Source: Actinomadura physcomitrii
Lineage (GTDB): Bacteria; Actinomycetota; Actinomycetes; Streptosporangiales; Streptosporangiaceae
Direction: 5' to 3'
Assembly (NCBI RefSeq): GCF_008923205.2
Contig: NZ_WBMS02000015.1
Location: 156,638 to 220,637 of the forward strand
Length of the DNA stretch: 64,000 nt
Shown here: piece after piece, positions 1 to 7,600 of the stretch
Position numbering within the stretch: the stretch's first letter is position 1
Layout of the letters: each line of letters starts with the position of its first letter
Position numbers and translations under genes: made by a program
Notes under the pieces: generated by a model
Seen by the model: the letters and a program-made list of their open reading frames with translations, nothing else
The model's database searches: none
What the model was told of the DNA's origin: nothing

Positions 1-1126
1 GGGCGTGGACCTGTTCGGCAGCGCGGCGTTCGGCGGTGAGGAGTTCGCCAATGGCTTCGTCGATCTTGTTCCGGGCGCGGTAGGCGTTGACGACTTCGAG
101 GCTGTGCCGGACGGCGCGTTCGGCGGGCAGGTGGGCGGTGTCGATTCCGGGGATGAGGTCGAGTGCGGTGGGGACGTCTCCGAGTGCCATGGCGGTGGTG
201 ACGCGGTGGATGCGCACGTTGGTGGGGCCGAAGGCGGTCCACAGGTGGTTGGCGTCGGCACCGAGCTCTTCGGCGATCTGTTCGGCACGAGCGAGGTAGT
301 CGTTGGCGACGGTGCGGTTGCCGGCTCGGGCGGCGGCGACGGCGCCGGGGAGAAGCAGGGTGCCGTGGATTGATAGGCGCGTGGGTGAGCGGTGCGCGTT
401 CTGGCGTTCGAGGTATCCGGAGGCGTGCTGGGCCATGGCGGCGGCTTCGTCGAGGCGGCCTTGGGATTGCAGGGCGTGGATGACCGAGCGGAACAGGGAT
501 CCGATGACGGTGGGATCGGCGGTGCGTTCAGCCATGGTGAGCCCGCGTTGGGCGGCGATCCAGGCGAGGTCGGTTTCGCCGAGTTTGGTGAGGATCATCG
601 CTGCGGATTGGTTGGCCAGCGCGGCGAGCCGGTCCGCTTCGGGCTGATGCTGAGCCTGCGCCTCTCGGGTGGCGAGGTGGGTTTGGGTGAGCAGCGCCGG
701 TAACCGGGCCAGCATCTGTGCGTAGCGCGATTGCTGGTAGGCGGTCATTGCCTCGGCGACGTCTCGGCGGAGGAAGTCGAGGCGAGGCGCTTCCGGCTCC
801 GCGTCGAGGGCGGCCAGCAGCGGCGATAGCTGCCGGTAGTCGGTGAGCGCGGAGCGGATCGGACCGACGTCGAGGGCGGACGGCTCTGCGCGGGTCGGTG
901 TGCTGGGCTGCGGCCCGATGAGGTCGAAGACAGAGATGCGCAGTGCGTCGGCGAGGGCTCGGATGACCGAGAGCCGGTCCAGTGGGGCGCGGTCGTTCTC
1001 GATCTTGCTGAGCCAGTCCTCGGTTCGTCCGACCAGGCCGGCCAGGACCTCTTGGGGCATGCCGCGGCGGACGCGGTGCCAGGCCACGCGTTGCCCGGGT
1101 GACAGGTCTTGCCAGTGATCGCTCAT
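1..1126 (-). CDS. XRE-family regulator with TPR-like C-terminus (partial, runs off left edge)
   Basis: The reading frame opens with ATG at 1126 (GGAG about 7 bases upstream) and stays open to the window edge, so the C-terminus is missing. The first ~65 residues form a Cro/C1 helix-turn-helix, including RRGMPQEVLAGLVGRTEDWL followed by SKIENDRAPLDRL. The rest is a long Ala/Leu-rich helical region typical of the TPR-like sensor domain of actinobacterial XRE regulators. It is divergent from the biosynthetic operon starting at 1250, with only ~120 bp between them, so it is a good candidate for the local regulator. A related architecture recurs at 25020-26231. The DNA-binding role is family knowledge; the target is inferred. 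Confidence 0.85.
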   Translation of the reverse strand, partial: MSDHWQDLSPGQRVAWHRVRRGMPQEVLAGLVGRTEDWLSKIENDRAPLDRLSVIRALADALRISVFDLIGPQPSTPTRAEPSALDVGPIRSALTDYRQLSPLLAALDAEPEAPRLDFLRRDVAEAMTAYQQSRYAQMLARLPALLTQTHLATREAQAQHQPEADRLAALANQSAAMILTKLGETDLAWIAAQRGLTMAERTADPTVIGSLFRSVIHALQSQGRLDEAAAMAQHASGYLERQNAHRSPTRLSIHGTLLLPGAVAAARAGNRTVANDYLARAEQIAEELGADANHLWTAFGPTNVRIHRVTTAMALGDVPTALDLIPGIDTAHLPAERAVRHSLEVVNAYRARNKIDEAIGELLTAERRAAEQVHA

Positions 1127-1249
1127 CACGGATCTCCGCCGAGTGACCCCGGATTTTCTTTCCGGGTGGTGGCCCTCCTGCGGTTCTAACTTCTTGGCGA
1201 TCGCGCCGCAACGGGTTCGGCGCACAGAGCGAGTTCGGAGGTGGTCACC
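1127..1249. promoter_or_regulatory. Divergent promoter region between the XRE gene and the biosynthetic operon
   Basis: A 123-bp gap separates two divergent starts and must hold promoters for both directions. It contains the Shine-Dalgarno sequences of both genes (GGAG near 1134-1137 read on the minus strand; GGAGGT at 1237-1242 on the plus strand). A less GC-rich patch (ttctaacttcttgg, ~1184-1197) may contain a -10 element. I cannot assign boxes with confidence. Confidence 0.4.
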
Positions 1250-2404
1250 GTGATGATGACCATGCTGCGGCCCGCCATCGCATCGGTTGGTGATGCTGCC
1301 CGTCTGGTGCACACAGCCGGGACGTACGTCGGTGACGTCGTACGTGAACGAGCGCAAAGGTCGTCCGGCCCGCCCCTTGCGGCTCGGCGGGCTGAGGGCT
1401 CGGCGTTGGAATGTGCACAGGGCGAGAAGCCGTTGGTGTCGGTGGTCGTCTCGGTACGGGGGAACGCGAACGCGCTGCAAGGCCTGTTGGCCGCGCTGGC
1501 GCAACAGAGCTTCGTCGGAAGCAGGCCTGCTGGCCTCGAAGTCGTGATCGTGGACAACAGCCGGCGGGGCCAGTGCGAGGGCGGCGCGGTAGCGGCCCGC
1601 TCGTGGCCGTTCCCGGTGCGGGTGTTCCACGAACCGCGTCCGGGCTTGAGCCGGGGACGGAACCGTGGCATCCAGGCCGCGCGGGGCCGTTACGTGGTGC
1701 TGACCGACGCCGACATCCGCCCGCGCCCGGGCTGGCTGCAGGCGCTCGTGGCGGCGGTCGGTCAGCATGACGCAGCCGTCGTGGGCGGTCGGGCGGTGAC
1801 GTCCTATCCCGATGGGACGGCGCTCACGATGGGCTGGGTTGCGGCCCGTCCGCTCGCCGAATGCCACGGCCCGCTGGACTGGCCCGAGAAACTCAGCGAC
1901 TACGGCTGGCCATATTGGATCGTCGGCGCGAACATCCTCGTCGACCGGCGCGCTTTCGCCCGGCTCGGGCTCCTGCGGACTGACCTGGGGCGTCGCGGTC
2001 GGCTGCCACTCGATTGCGAGGACCTGGAGTTCGCCGATCGGGTGAGGCAGGCGGGCCTTCGCGTGGTGATCGAGCCGAAGGCGGTCGTGGACCACGCTGT
2101 TGGCCGCGCGCAGACGCGTCCGCGGTGGTTCATCCTTCAGGGCGCCTGCCACGGGCTCTCTGTTGCTCGCATGCGCACGACCGTGCGCGTCCCAGCGCCT
2201 GCTATCCGTGCGGGGTTCTCTGACATCGTCGACGTCCTGGCGCTGCTTGCGGCTGCCTGGGCCTTCCTGGACGACGTGCAGCTTGTAGTGGCGCTTCGCG
2301 ACGCCGTCCGGATCTGCACCTATCACCTCGAACGCGTCCGGCTGGTCCTCACCGGCCGGACGCTGCTCCCACTCAGCTCCACCAATCCGGAGGGATGCAC
2401 ATGA
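1250..2404 (+). CDS. Glycosyltransferase family 2
   Basis: This is a GT-A fold family 2 glycosyltransferase. The nucleotide-sugar domain begins at VSVVVSVRGNANAL, followed by EVVIVDNS, the acceptor-side motif PGLSRGRNRGI and the metal-binding DAD (D153-A-D155 counting from 1250). An ED pair in LPLDCEDLEFADRVRQAG is in the place of the usual catalytic ED. The last ~60 residues are hydrophobic/amphipathic and may associate with membrane. GTG at 1250 sits 7 bases after GGAGGT; ATG 1253 and GTG 1241 are alternatives. The stop overlaps the next start (ATGA at 2401-2404). It heads an operon of sugar-like tailoring genes, so it probably transfers a sugar in a secondary pathway; donor and acceptor are unknown. 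Confidence 0.85.
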   Translation: MMMTMLRPAIASVGDAARLVHTAGTYVGDVVRERAQRSSGPPLAARRAEGSALECAQGEKPLVSVVVSVRGNANALQGLLAALAQQSFVGSRPAGLEVVIVDNSRRGQCEGGAVAARSWPFPVRVFHEPRPGLSRGRNRGIQAARGRYVVLTDADIRPRPGWLQALVAAVGQHDAAVVGGRAVTSYPDGTALTMGWVAARPLAECHGPLDWPEKLSDYGWPYWIVGANILVDRRAFARLGLLRTDLGRRGRLPLDCEDLEFADRVRQAGLRVVIEPKAVVDHAVGRAQTRPRWFILQGACHGLSVARMRTTVRVPAPAIRAGFSDIVDVLALLAAAWAFLDDVQLVVALRDAVRICTYHLERVRLVLTGRTLLPLSSTNPEGCT

Positions 2405-3636
2405 ACGTGATCACCGGTACCGGCCTGCCACCCGCTGACCATGCGCTCGAAGTGGTCGAACGCAAAGGCGCCGGTCACCCCGACACGCTGGCCGACGGCG
2501 TGGCCGAGGCCGTCTCACGCGCCTACAGCCGCTACTGCCTGGATGAGTTCGGCGCGATCCTGCACCACAACGCCGACAAGACCGCCCTGCTCGGCGGTGC
2601 TGCGGACGTCCGGTTCGGACATGGCGAACTGACCGCCCCGATCACCGCACTGGTCAACGGCCGCTTCACCGCCGCTCTCGGTGACGAACCAATTCCTGTT
2701 GAGGCGATCATCGAGGCGGCGGTCCAGGATTACCTGGCGGACGCGCTCCCGCGTTTGGACGTCACCCGTGACCTGGTGTTGCGGCCTCGAGTGACCCAGG
2801 CGTCCAGCCCGGGCGCGGTGCTGGGCGAGACCGACGCTCAGCAGGCAGGGCGGCGGTTCTGGTTCGCGCCCAGGAGTCTGGACGACCTCGCTGAGCGGGC
2901 GCGGCTGTTCGCTAACGACACCTCTGCCGGCGTCGGCTACGCCCCGTCCGGGATCGCCGAGCAGGTCGCGATCGCCGTCGAGGCGGAGTTGACCGACTCT
3001 CAGCAGGCCGGTCCCCAGCCGTGGCTGGGGACCGACATCAAGATCATGGTGGTCCGGCACGGCAACCAGGTTCATGTCACCGCGTGTGTGCCGCAGATCG
3101 CCGAGCACACCCCCGACCTGTCCACCTACGTCGGACGGCGCGCGCGGCTACGCGAGCTGATCGCCGAGATCGCGCAGGAGACCGCTCCCCACTGCGTGAT
3201 CGAGGCCGCCGTCAACACCCGCGACAACGACGAGCGGCAGGAGCTGTATCTGACGGCGATCGGCTCGTCGCTGGAGTCGGGCGACGAGGGCGTAGTCGGT
3301 CGCGGCAACCGGACCAACGGGGTGATCTCGATGCTGCGGCCCTGGTCCGCCGAGGGGGTGTCGGGCAAGAACCCCGTTTATCACGTCGGCAAGCTCTACA
3401 ACCTCGCCGCTCAACAGGCTGCCGAACGCCTGCACGCCGAAACCGGCCGAACGGTCGCGGTGGCCCTGGTGTCGCAGTCCGGCCGCGATCTCGACGACCC
3501 GTGGCAAACCGTCGTGCAGACCTCCGGCGAGGAGCCGCTGAGCGAACCGCTCGTCCGCAAGGTGATCGCCGAGGTTCTGGCCGGCCTGGACTCGCTGCGT
3601 GCCCGGCTGCTGGCCGGCGACCTCGCGACGGCCTGA
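2401..3636 (+). CDS. Archaeal-type methionine adenosyltransferase (S-adenosylmethionine synthase)
   Basis: The family signatures of the archaeal AdoMet synthetase (PF01941 type, distinct from bacterial MetK) are clear: VERKGAGHPDTLADGVAE at residues 19-36 and GDEGVVGRGNRTNGVI near 295-310, followed by SGKNPVYHVGKLYNL. At 411 aa it has the family's normal length. The expected reaction is ATP plus methionine to S-adenosylmethionine. ATG 2401 is preferred over ATG 2395 because GGAGG (2389-2393) is correctly spaced for it and because 2401 forms the ATGA overlap with the glycosyltransferase stop. A second, archaeal-type MAT inside an operon suggests dedicated SAM supply, or use of a methionine analogue. 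No SAM-dependent methyltransferase is visible in this operon. Confidence 0.9.
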   Translation: MNVITGTGLPPADHALEVVERKGAGHPDTLADGVAEAVSRAYSRYCLDEFGAILHHNADKTALLGGAADVRFGHGELTAPITALVNGRFTAALGDEPIPVEAIIEAAVQDYLADALPRLDVTRDLVLRPRVTQASSPGAVLGETDAQQAGRRFWFAPRSLDDLAERARLFANDTSAGVGYAPSGIAEQVAIAVEAELTDSQQAGPQPWLGTDIKIMVVRHGNQVHVTACVPQIAEHTPDLSTYVGRRARLRELIAEIAQETAPHCVIEAAVNTRDNDERQELYLTAIGSSLESGDEGVVGRGNRTNGVISMLRPWSAEGVSGKNPVYHVGKLYNLAAQQAAERLHAETGRTVAVALVSQSGRDLDDPWQTVVQTSGEEPLSEPLVRKVIAEVLAGLDSLRARLLAGDLATA

Positions 3637-3652
3637 GCGGAGGCCGACCACC

Positions 3653-4555
3653 ATGCTCACCCACAACGCGGAACCACTTACGTTCGCGGCGTGCCTGAAC
3701 CCGGCTACCGTGAGCGGCCTGTCGTTCGAGCAGGTCGCTCGGCTGGCCGCCGCCAACGGAATCGGATTGATCGAGGCATCGATCCAGCAGATCGTGGCGT
3801 ACGGGCCAACCCGGGCCGCCGACCTGCTCGACGAGCTCGGTATCCAGGTCGCAGCCGCGTGCGGACTTCTGCCGGACGGTCCCGTGCTGCCGCATCCGCT
3901 GCTTGTCGACCCACCGACCTTCCTGCATGCGGTGGACGGTCTGGAGACCCGGCTGGAAGCGTTTGGCGCGATTGGCTGCCGGGTTGCCACGATCGTGCTC
4001 AATCCGCGGACTGACCTGGACGGTTCTTTCGCCCATGACCTCGCCGCCGAGCGGCTCGGGATGCTCGGCGGCGCCTGCGCGGAGCACGGGCTGACGCTCG
4101 CCGTCGAACCGGTCGGCGTCCAGGCTGGCCTCCCGCCATGCCTGGACGGGCAAAGTCCGTTCATCACCGGCCTGCAGGAACTCGTGCAGTTCCTCCACGC
4201 CGTGGGTGACGTCACTGCAGCGGCGGCCCTGGGGGTGTGCGTGGATTCGTTCCACTGGGCGGCGGCCGGTGCCGATCCCGCGCAGCTGACCGGCCTCGCG
4301 CCGTCGAGAATCGCACATGTCCAGGTCGCCGACACGCCCGCGACCGTGACGCCCGAATGCTGGACCGACGAGATGCGGCTGTTCCCCGGCGACGGCACCC
4401 TGCCCTGGCCGGAATTTCTCCGCGCACTGACCGACGCCGGATACACCGGGCCGTTGTCCGTCGAGCTGTTCAACCCTGCCCTGCGCCGCCTGCCGGACCA
4501 CCTGATCGCTCAGCGTGCCCTGAGCGCGGTCACTGACGTTCAGGGCACGCCATGA
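3653..4555 (+). CDS. Sugar phosphate isomerase/epimerase (AP endonuclease 2-like TIM barrel)
   Basis: A 300-aa xylose-isomerase-like TIM barrel. The expected metal and catalytic positions are present: E152 in TLAVEPVG, D198 and H201 in GVCVDSFHW, an AHVQVAD strand, and E271 in PLSVELFNP. Start ATG 3653 has GCGGAGG about 9 bases upstream; the gap from the previous stop is 16 bp. The stop overlaps the next start (ATGA). Relatives include IolE/IolI inositol enzymes and hydroxypyruvate isomerases. Beside two Gfo/Idh/MocA enzymes it suggests oxidation followed by isomerisation of a cyclitol or sugar, but the substrate cannot be read from sequence. Confidence 0.85.
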   Translation: MLTHNAEPLTFAACLNPATVSGLSFEQVARLAAANGIGLIEASIQQIVAYGPTRAADLLDELGIQVAAACGLLPDGPVLPHPLLVDPPTFLHAVDGLETRLEAFGAIGCRVATIVLNPRTDLDGSFAHDLAAERLGMLGGACAEHGLTLAVEPVGVQAGLPPCLDGQSPFITGLQELVQFLHAVGDVTAAAALGVCVDSFHWAAAGADPAQLTGLAPSRIAHVQVADTPATVTPECWTDEMRLFPGDGTLPWPEFLRALTDAGYTGPLSVELFNPALRRLPDHLIAQRALSAVTDVQGTP

Positions 4556-5670
4556 AGCCCGCGCCGGACGGGCACCAGGACGCGGCCGTGACGCGGCGGC
4601 CGTGGCGGGTCGCGGTGGTGGGATGCGGCGGCGCCGCGTACGGCATTCACCTGCCCGTCCTATCCGCCCATCCGGCCGTGGAAATCGCGGCCGTCTACGA
4701 CCGGGAGATCGGACGCGCCGAACAGGCTGTCTCCCGATTCGGAGGCCGAGTAGCTGCGAACACCGCCCAGTTGCTCGAGGGCGCCGATCTGCTCGCCGTA
4801 CTCACCGGCGTCCACGAGCCATGGATCGAGGCGGCTCTCGCCGCCGGCGTCCATGTGTTCACCGAGAAGCCGGTCAGCTTGGACCTCGGCCGCACGCGTC
4901 GGCTTCGCCGCCAGGCCGACGCCGCCGGGCTGCTGCTGGAAGTGGGCGTCGTCCGGGCATTCGACAGTGCTGTTGCGGAGCTTGGGCGTGAGCTACCCGA
5001 GCACGAGCTTCGAGGCGGCTGGATGGTCAAGGCCGACGGGCACGACGCGGCCGCACGCCAGCCCTTTCTCCCACCGGGTGCGGCGCCCTACACCTTCGGA
5101 ACCGACCGGGAGCCGCCGCCTCCCGCTGTCCTCGGTCCAGTCGGTGGACGCGCCTTGAAGATCTTGTTGTGGCAGGGATACCACCTCCTCACCACGATGG
5201 CGCTGACCGTGCCGAACGCCCGGCCTGTCTCCTGCATCCTCAGCCAGGATCGCGCCACCGTTCACGGCATCGTTCGCGCCCCGGACGGGGCAACGATTGC
5301 GTGCACGATCGGCTCGGCTCCTCCCAACGTGCACCTCGATCGGGTGACGCTCACCGGCTCGGACACGACCCTCACCGCCGAGTTCCCGACCCCGTACGGG
5401 CCAGCGGGTATGGGCGCCGTAGTCGCCCACGGTGCGCGGCAACGGCCGCTCCTCCCTGTCCGAGGCGACGACCTGCCCGCACAACGAATGTGGACGGCCA
5501 TCGCCGACCGTCTCACCGCCAGTAGCCGACGACGAGCAATTCCTGCAGGCACGGGTCATATCGCCGAGGCCGTCGAACAGCTCGCCTACGGCCTGGCGCG
5601 CCTCACCACCGTGAACGACCCCGCATCGAGCACCAGAGAATCCGTCCCCCTGAACTCGGAGCAACCATGA
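4552..5670 (+). CDS. Gfo/Idh/MocA family oxidoreductase (first of two)
   Basis: A 372-aa NAD(P)-dependent dehydrogenase-like protein. The N-terminal Rossmann fold starts RVAVVGCGGAAYGIHLPVL and the family EKP motif is present (VFTEKPVSLDLGR, ~residues 100-112). The C-terminal half has the expected mixed-sheet domain but diverges from typical members, and the catalytic Lys/His region is not obvious after residue 170. Starts in an ATGA overlap with the isomerase gene and ends in another with the second oxidoreductase. Tandem non-identical Gfo/Idh/MocA genes commonly act in consecutive steps on sugars or cyclitols. Confidence 0.85.
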   Translation: MKPAPDGHQDAAVTRRPWRVAVVGCGGAAYGIHLPVLSAHPAVEIAAVYDREIGRAEQAVSRFGGRVAANTAQLLEGADLLAVLTGVHEPWIEAALAAGVHVFTEKPVSLDLGRTRRLRRQADAAGLLLEVGVVRAFDSAVAELGRELPEHELRGGWMVKADGHDAAARQPFLPPGAAPYTFGTDREPPPPAVLGPVGGRALKILLWQGYHLLTTMALTVPNARPVSCILSQDRATVHGIVRAPDGATIACTIGSAPPNVHLDRVTLTGSDTTLTAEFPTPYGPAGMGAVVAHGARQRPLLPVRGDDLPAQRMWTAIADRLTASSRRRAIPAGTGHIAEAVEQLAYGLARLTTVNDPASSTRESVPLNSEQP

Positions 5671-6695
5671 ACGACACCAAACCATGGCGCGTGGGGATCG
5701 TCGGAGCTGGTCGCATCGTCCGCACCGGGCATCTACCGGCATACGCCCAGGGCCGTGTCCCGGTCGCGGCGATCTGCAGCCAGTCCCGGACCACGGCCAC
5801 CCATCTGGCCCAGCAGTTCAGAACCGAGTTTCCCGACCTCCGCGTGCACGGCAGCGCGCAGGAGCTGGCCGCCGACCCGGACGTCGAACTGCTCGACATC
5901 GCCACCCGGCCCGACGGCCGCCTGGACCTGATCCGCGAGCTACTGCCCTACGGCAAACCGCTCCTGGTCCAGAAACCGGTCGCCTACACCCTGGACGAAG
6001 CGAACACGATCGCCCGCGAGGCCGCCGACGCAGGCGTCCAAATCGCGGTCAACCACAATCTGCGCTGGGCGCCGGCCCAACGTCGGCTCCTCGACTGGGT
6101 CCGCGCCGGCGAACTCGGAAACCTGGCTCACCTGGCGCACGTCCACCACTTCACCGAGGACGTCGACACCTGGTTCACGCGCCACCCCGGCTACCTGTTT
6201 CTCGACCACGGACTGCACTACCTCGATCTCGCACGCCAGATCGCCGGCACCGAGCCGGTCGCCGTCTCCGCCCAGGCCGGCCGCCTTCCCGGCCAGACCG
6301 CCCAGTGCCCGCTCTCCTACAGCATCATGCTGGCCTTCGACGGCCCACTCGTCGCCTCTCTCACCCTGCACAACCACACACGCACTTCGCACGCCTGGTC
6401 GAGTTCCTGGTATGTCAACGGAGACAAGGCCGACGCCGCCGCCACCTACGCCACCGCGACCCTGCACACCACCACCGGCTCCATCACCCACGCCCCCAGC
6501 GGCGAGTGGGTACCCGACGGCATCCTCGGCGCCTACACCGCGTTCACCGCGGCGTTGGACCACGTGACGGCGCCCGAGCACGACCTGGCGGACCATCTGC
6601 GGACGCTCGCCCTAGCGTCCGCAGCGCTCGCATCGGCGAACGACCAAGGTGCCTGGAAGGACGTCCCTCCGACGTATGCGAGGAGCGGGCGATGA
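5667..6695 (+). CDS. Gfo/Idh/MocA family oxidoreductase (second of two)
   Basis: A 342-aa protein with Rossmann motif VGIVGAGRIVRTGHLPAY and a QKP variant of the family EKP motif (LLVQKPVAYTLDEA, ~residues 97-110). The downstream AVNHNLRWAPAQRRL and FLDHGLHYLDLARQIAG segments match the usual active-site and substrate-domain pattern, including the conserved DHGxHxxDL element, so it looks catalytically competent. It is translationally coupled on both sides by 4-bp overlaps. It is clearly different in sequence from the preceding paralogue, so the two probably act on different intermediates or carbons. Confidence 0.87.
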   Translation: MNDTKPWRVGIVGAGRIVRTGHLPAYAQGRVPVAAICSQSRTTATHLAQQFRTEFPDLRVHGSAQELAADPDVELLDIATRPDGRLDLIRELLPYGKPLLVQKPVAYTLDEANTIAREAADAGVQIAVNHNLRWAPAQRRLLDWVRAGELGNLAHLAHVHHFTEDVDTWFTRHPGYLFLDHGLHYLDLARQIAGTEPVAVSAQAGRLPGQTAQCPLSYSIMLAFDGPLVASLTLHNHTRTSHAWSSSWYVNGDKADAAATYATATLHTTTGSITHAPSGEWVPDGILGAYTAFTAALDHVTAPEHDLADHLRTLALASAALASANDQGAWKDVPPTYARSGR

Positions 6696-7600
6696 CAGGG
6701 CCAACGATCCTCGCGATCGAGGGGCCGCCCGGTGCAGGCAAGACGACACTGCTCGGCGCCCTCGTCCCCGCCTTGCTGGACCGAAGCCTGTTCTTCCCGG
6801 AGCCCAACATCAAGACTCGTCCCGTGGGCACCGCCAGCCCACATGTCACCAGCGCGTCCGAAACGCTCTGGTACCTGCGGCAGGAGAAGCGCCGCGCCCT
6901 GGCCCTGGACCGAACCGGCAGCACGGCGCAGCACACCGATGCGCTCACGGACGCCCACGTGGTCGTGTGCGACCGCAATCATCTGGGAGTCCTCGCCTAC
7001 ACCTGGGCCGCGCGGAGAAGCGACAGCTTCCCTTACGCCAAAGCCGTCGCCTACTACCAGCGACACATCGCCCCGCTCTGCACCGAAGCCGACCTGCGAA
7101 CGGTGATCCTCCAGGTGAGCGTCGGCACAAGCCTCGAACGCCGCGGCGGCAGCCCAAGCCACCCGCGCTGGCGGCAATGGTACGACCGCGGCCTGCTGCA
7201 GCGACTGGCCGAGTTCTACACCGACAAAGCTCCCGCGCTGTGCCCGCAGCCGCCGCTCATCATCCAGACCGATTCACTCACCCCGGCGACCGTTCTCTCC
7301 CTCGTCGCCGATGAACTCAGCATTCGCGGAGCCGCTCCACCTGTCGCCCCGCCCGTCGCCCGAACTCGGCCGGCTGTGGACGACCGATTCACCGAGAAGT
7401 ACGCCGCCCTCGGCGGTACCGCCACGCTCGGCGAGCCCATCACAACCGCCTTCGCCTACCGCGGCGGCCTGATGCAAATGTTCCAGCTTGCCAGCCTCTT
7501 CCGCTCCGACGGCCACACCCGCCTGTGGGACCCCTACCAGGTCCTCGAATCCCACACCGCCGACCTCCTGGAACACCGACTCATGGGAGCGTCCTCATGA
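6692..7600 (+). CDS. Thymidylate-kinase-like P-loop kinase with LGFP-like C-terminal tail
   Basis: The N-terminal ~215 residues resemble small-molecule/nucleoside monophosphate kinases: Walker A GPPGAGKTT at residues 11-19, a DR pair in VVVCDRNHLG, and an arginine-containing lid region (SLERRGGSPSHPRW). The C-terminal ~70 residues (from RFTEKYAALGGTATLGEP) look like one LGFP-type repeat, normally a cell-wall-associated module, attached through a Pro/Ala linker. ATG 6692 overlaps the preceding stop by 4 bp; the frame is open far upstream but that is read-through of another frame. In the operon it probably phosphorylates a pathway intermediate. Substrate unknown; the LGFP assignment is tentative. 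Confidence 0.75.
   Translation: MTGPTILAIEGPPGAGKTTLLGALVPALLDRSLFFPEPNIKTRPVGTASPHVTSASETLWYLRQEKRRALALDRTGSTAQHTDALTDAHVVVCDRNHLGVLAYTWAARRSDSFPYAKAVAYYQRHIAPLCTEADLRTVILQVSVGTSLERRGGSPSHPRWRQWYDRGLLQRLAEFYTDKAPALCPQPPLIIQTDSLTPATVLSLVADELSIRGAAPPVAPPVARTRPAVDDRFTEKYAALGGTATLGEPITTAFAYRGGLMQMFQLASLFRSDGHTRLWDPYQVLESHTADLLEHRLMGASS

Noticed and set aside
3148..4501. Minus-strand frames opposite the MAT and isomerase genes
   Set aside because: The plus strand encodes clear enzyme motifs and overlapping starts; the minus frames have none.
5684..6691. Apparent 638-aa fusion of an Arg/Pro-rich region to the kinase
   Set aside because: The N-terminal part is an out-of-frame reading of the Gfo/Idh/MocA gene; ATG 6692 in an ATGA overlap is the proper kinase start.
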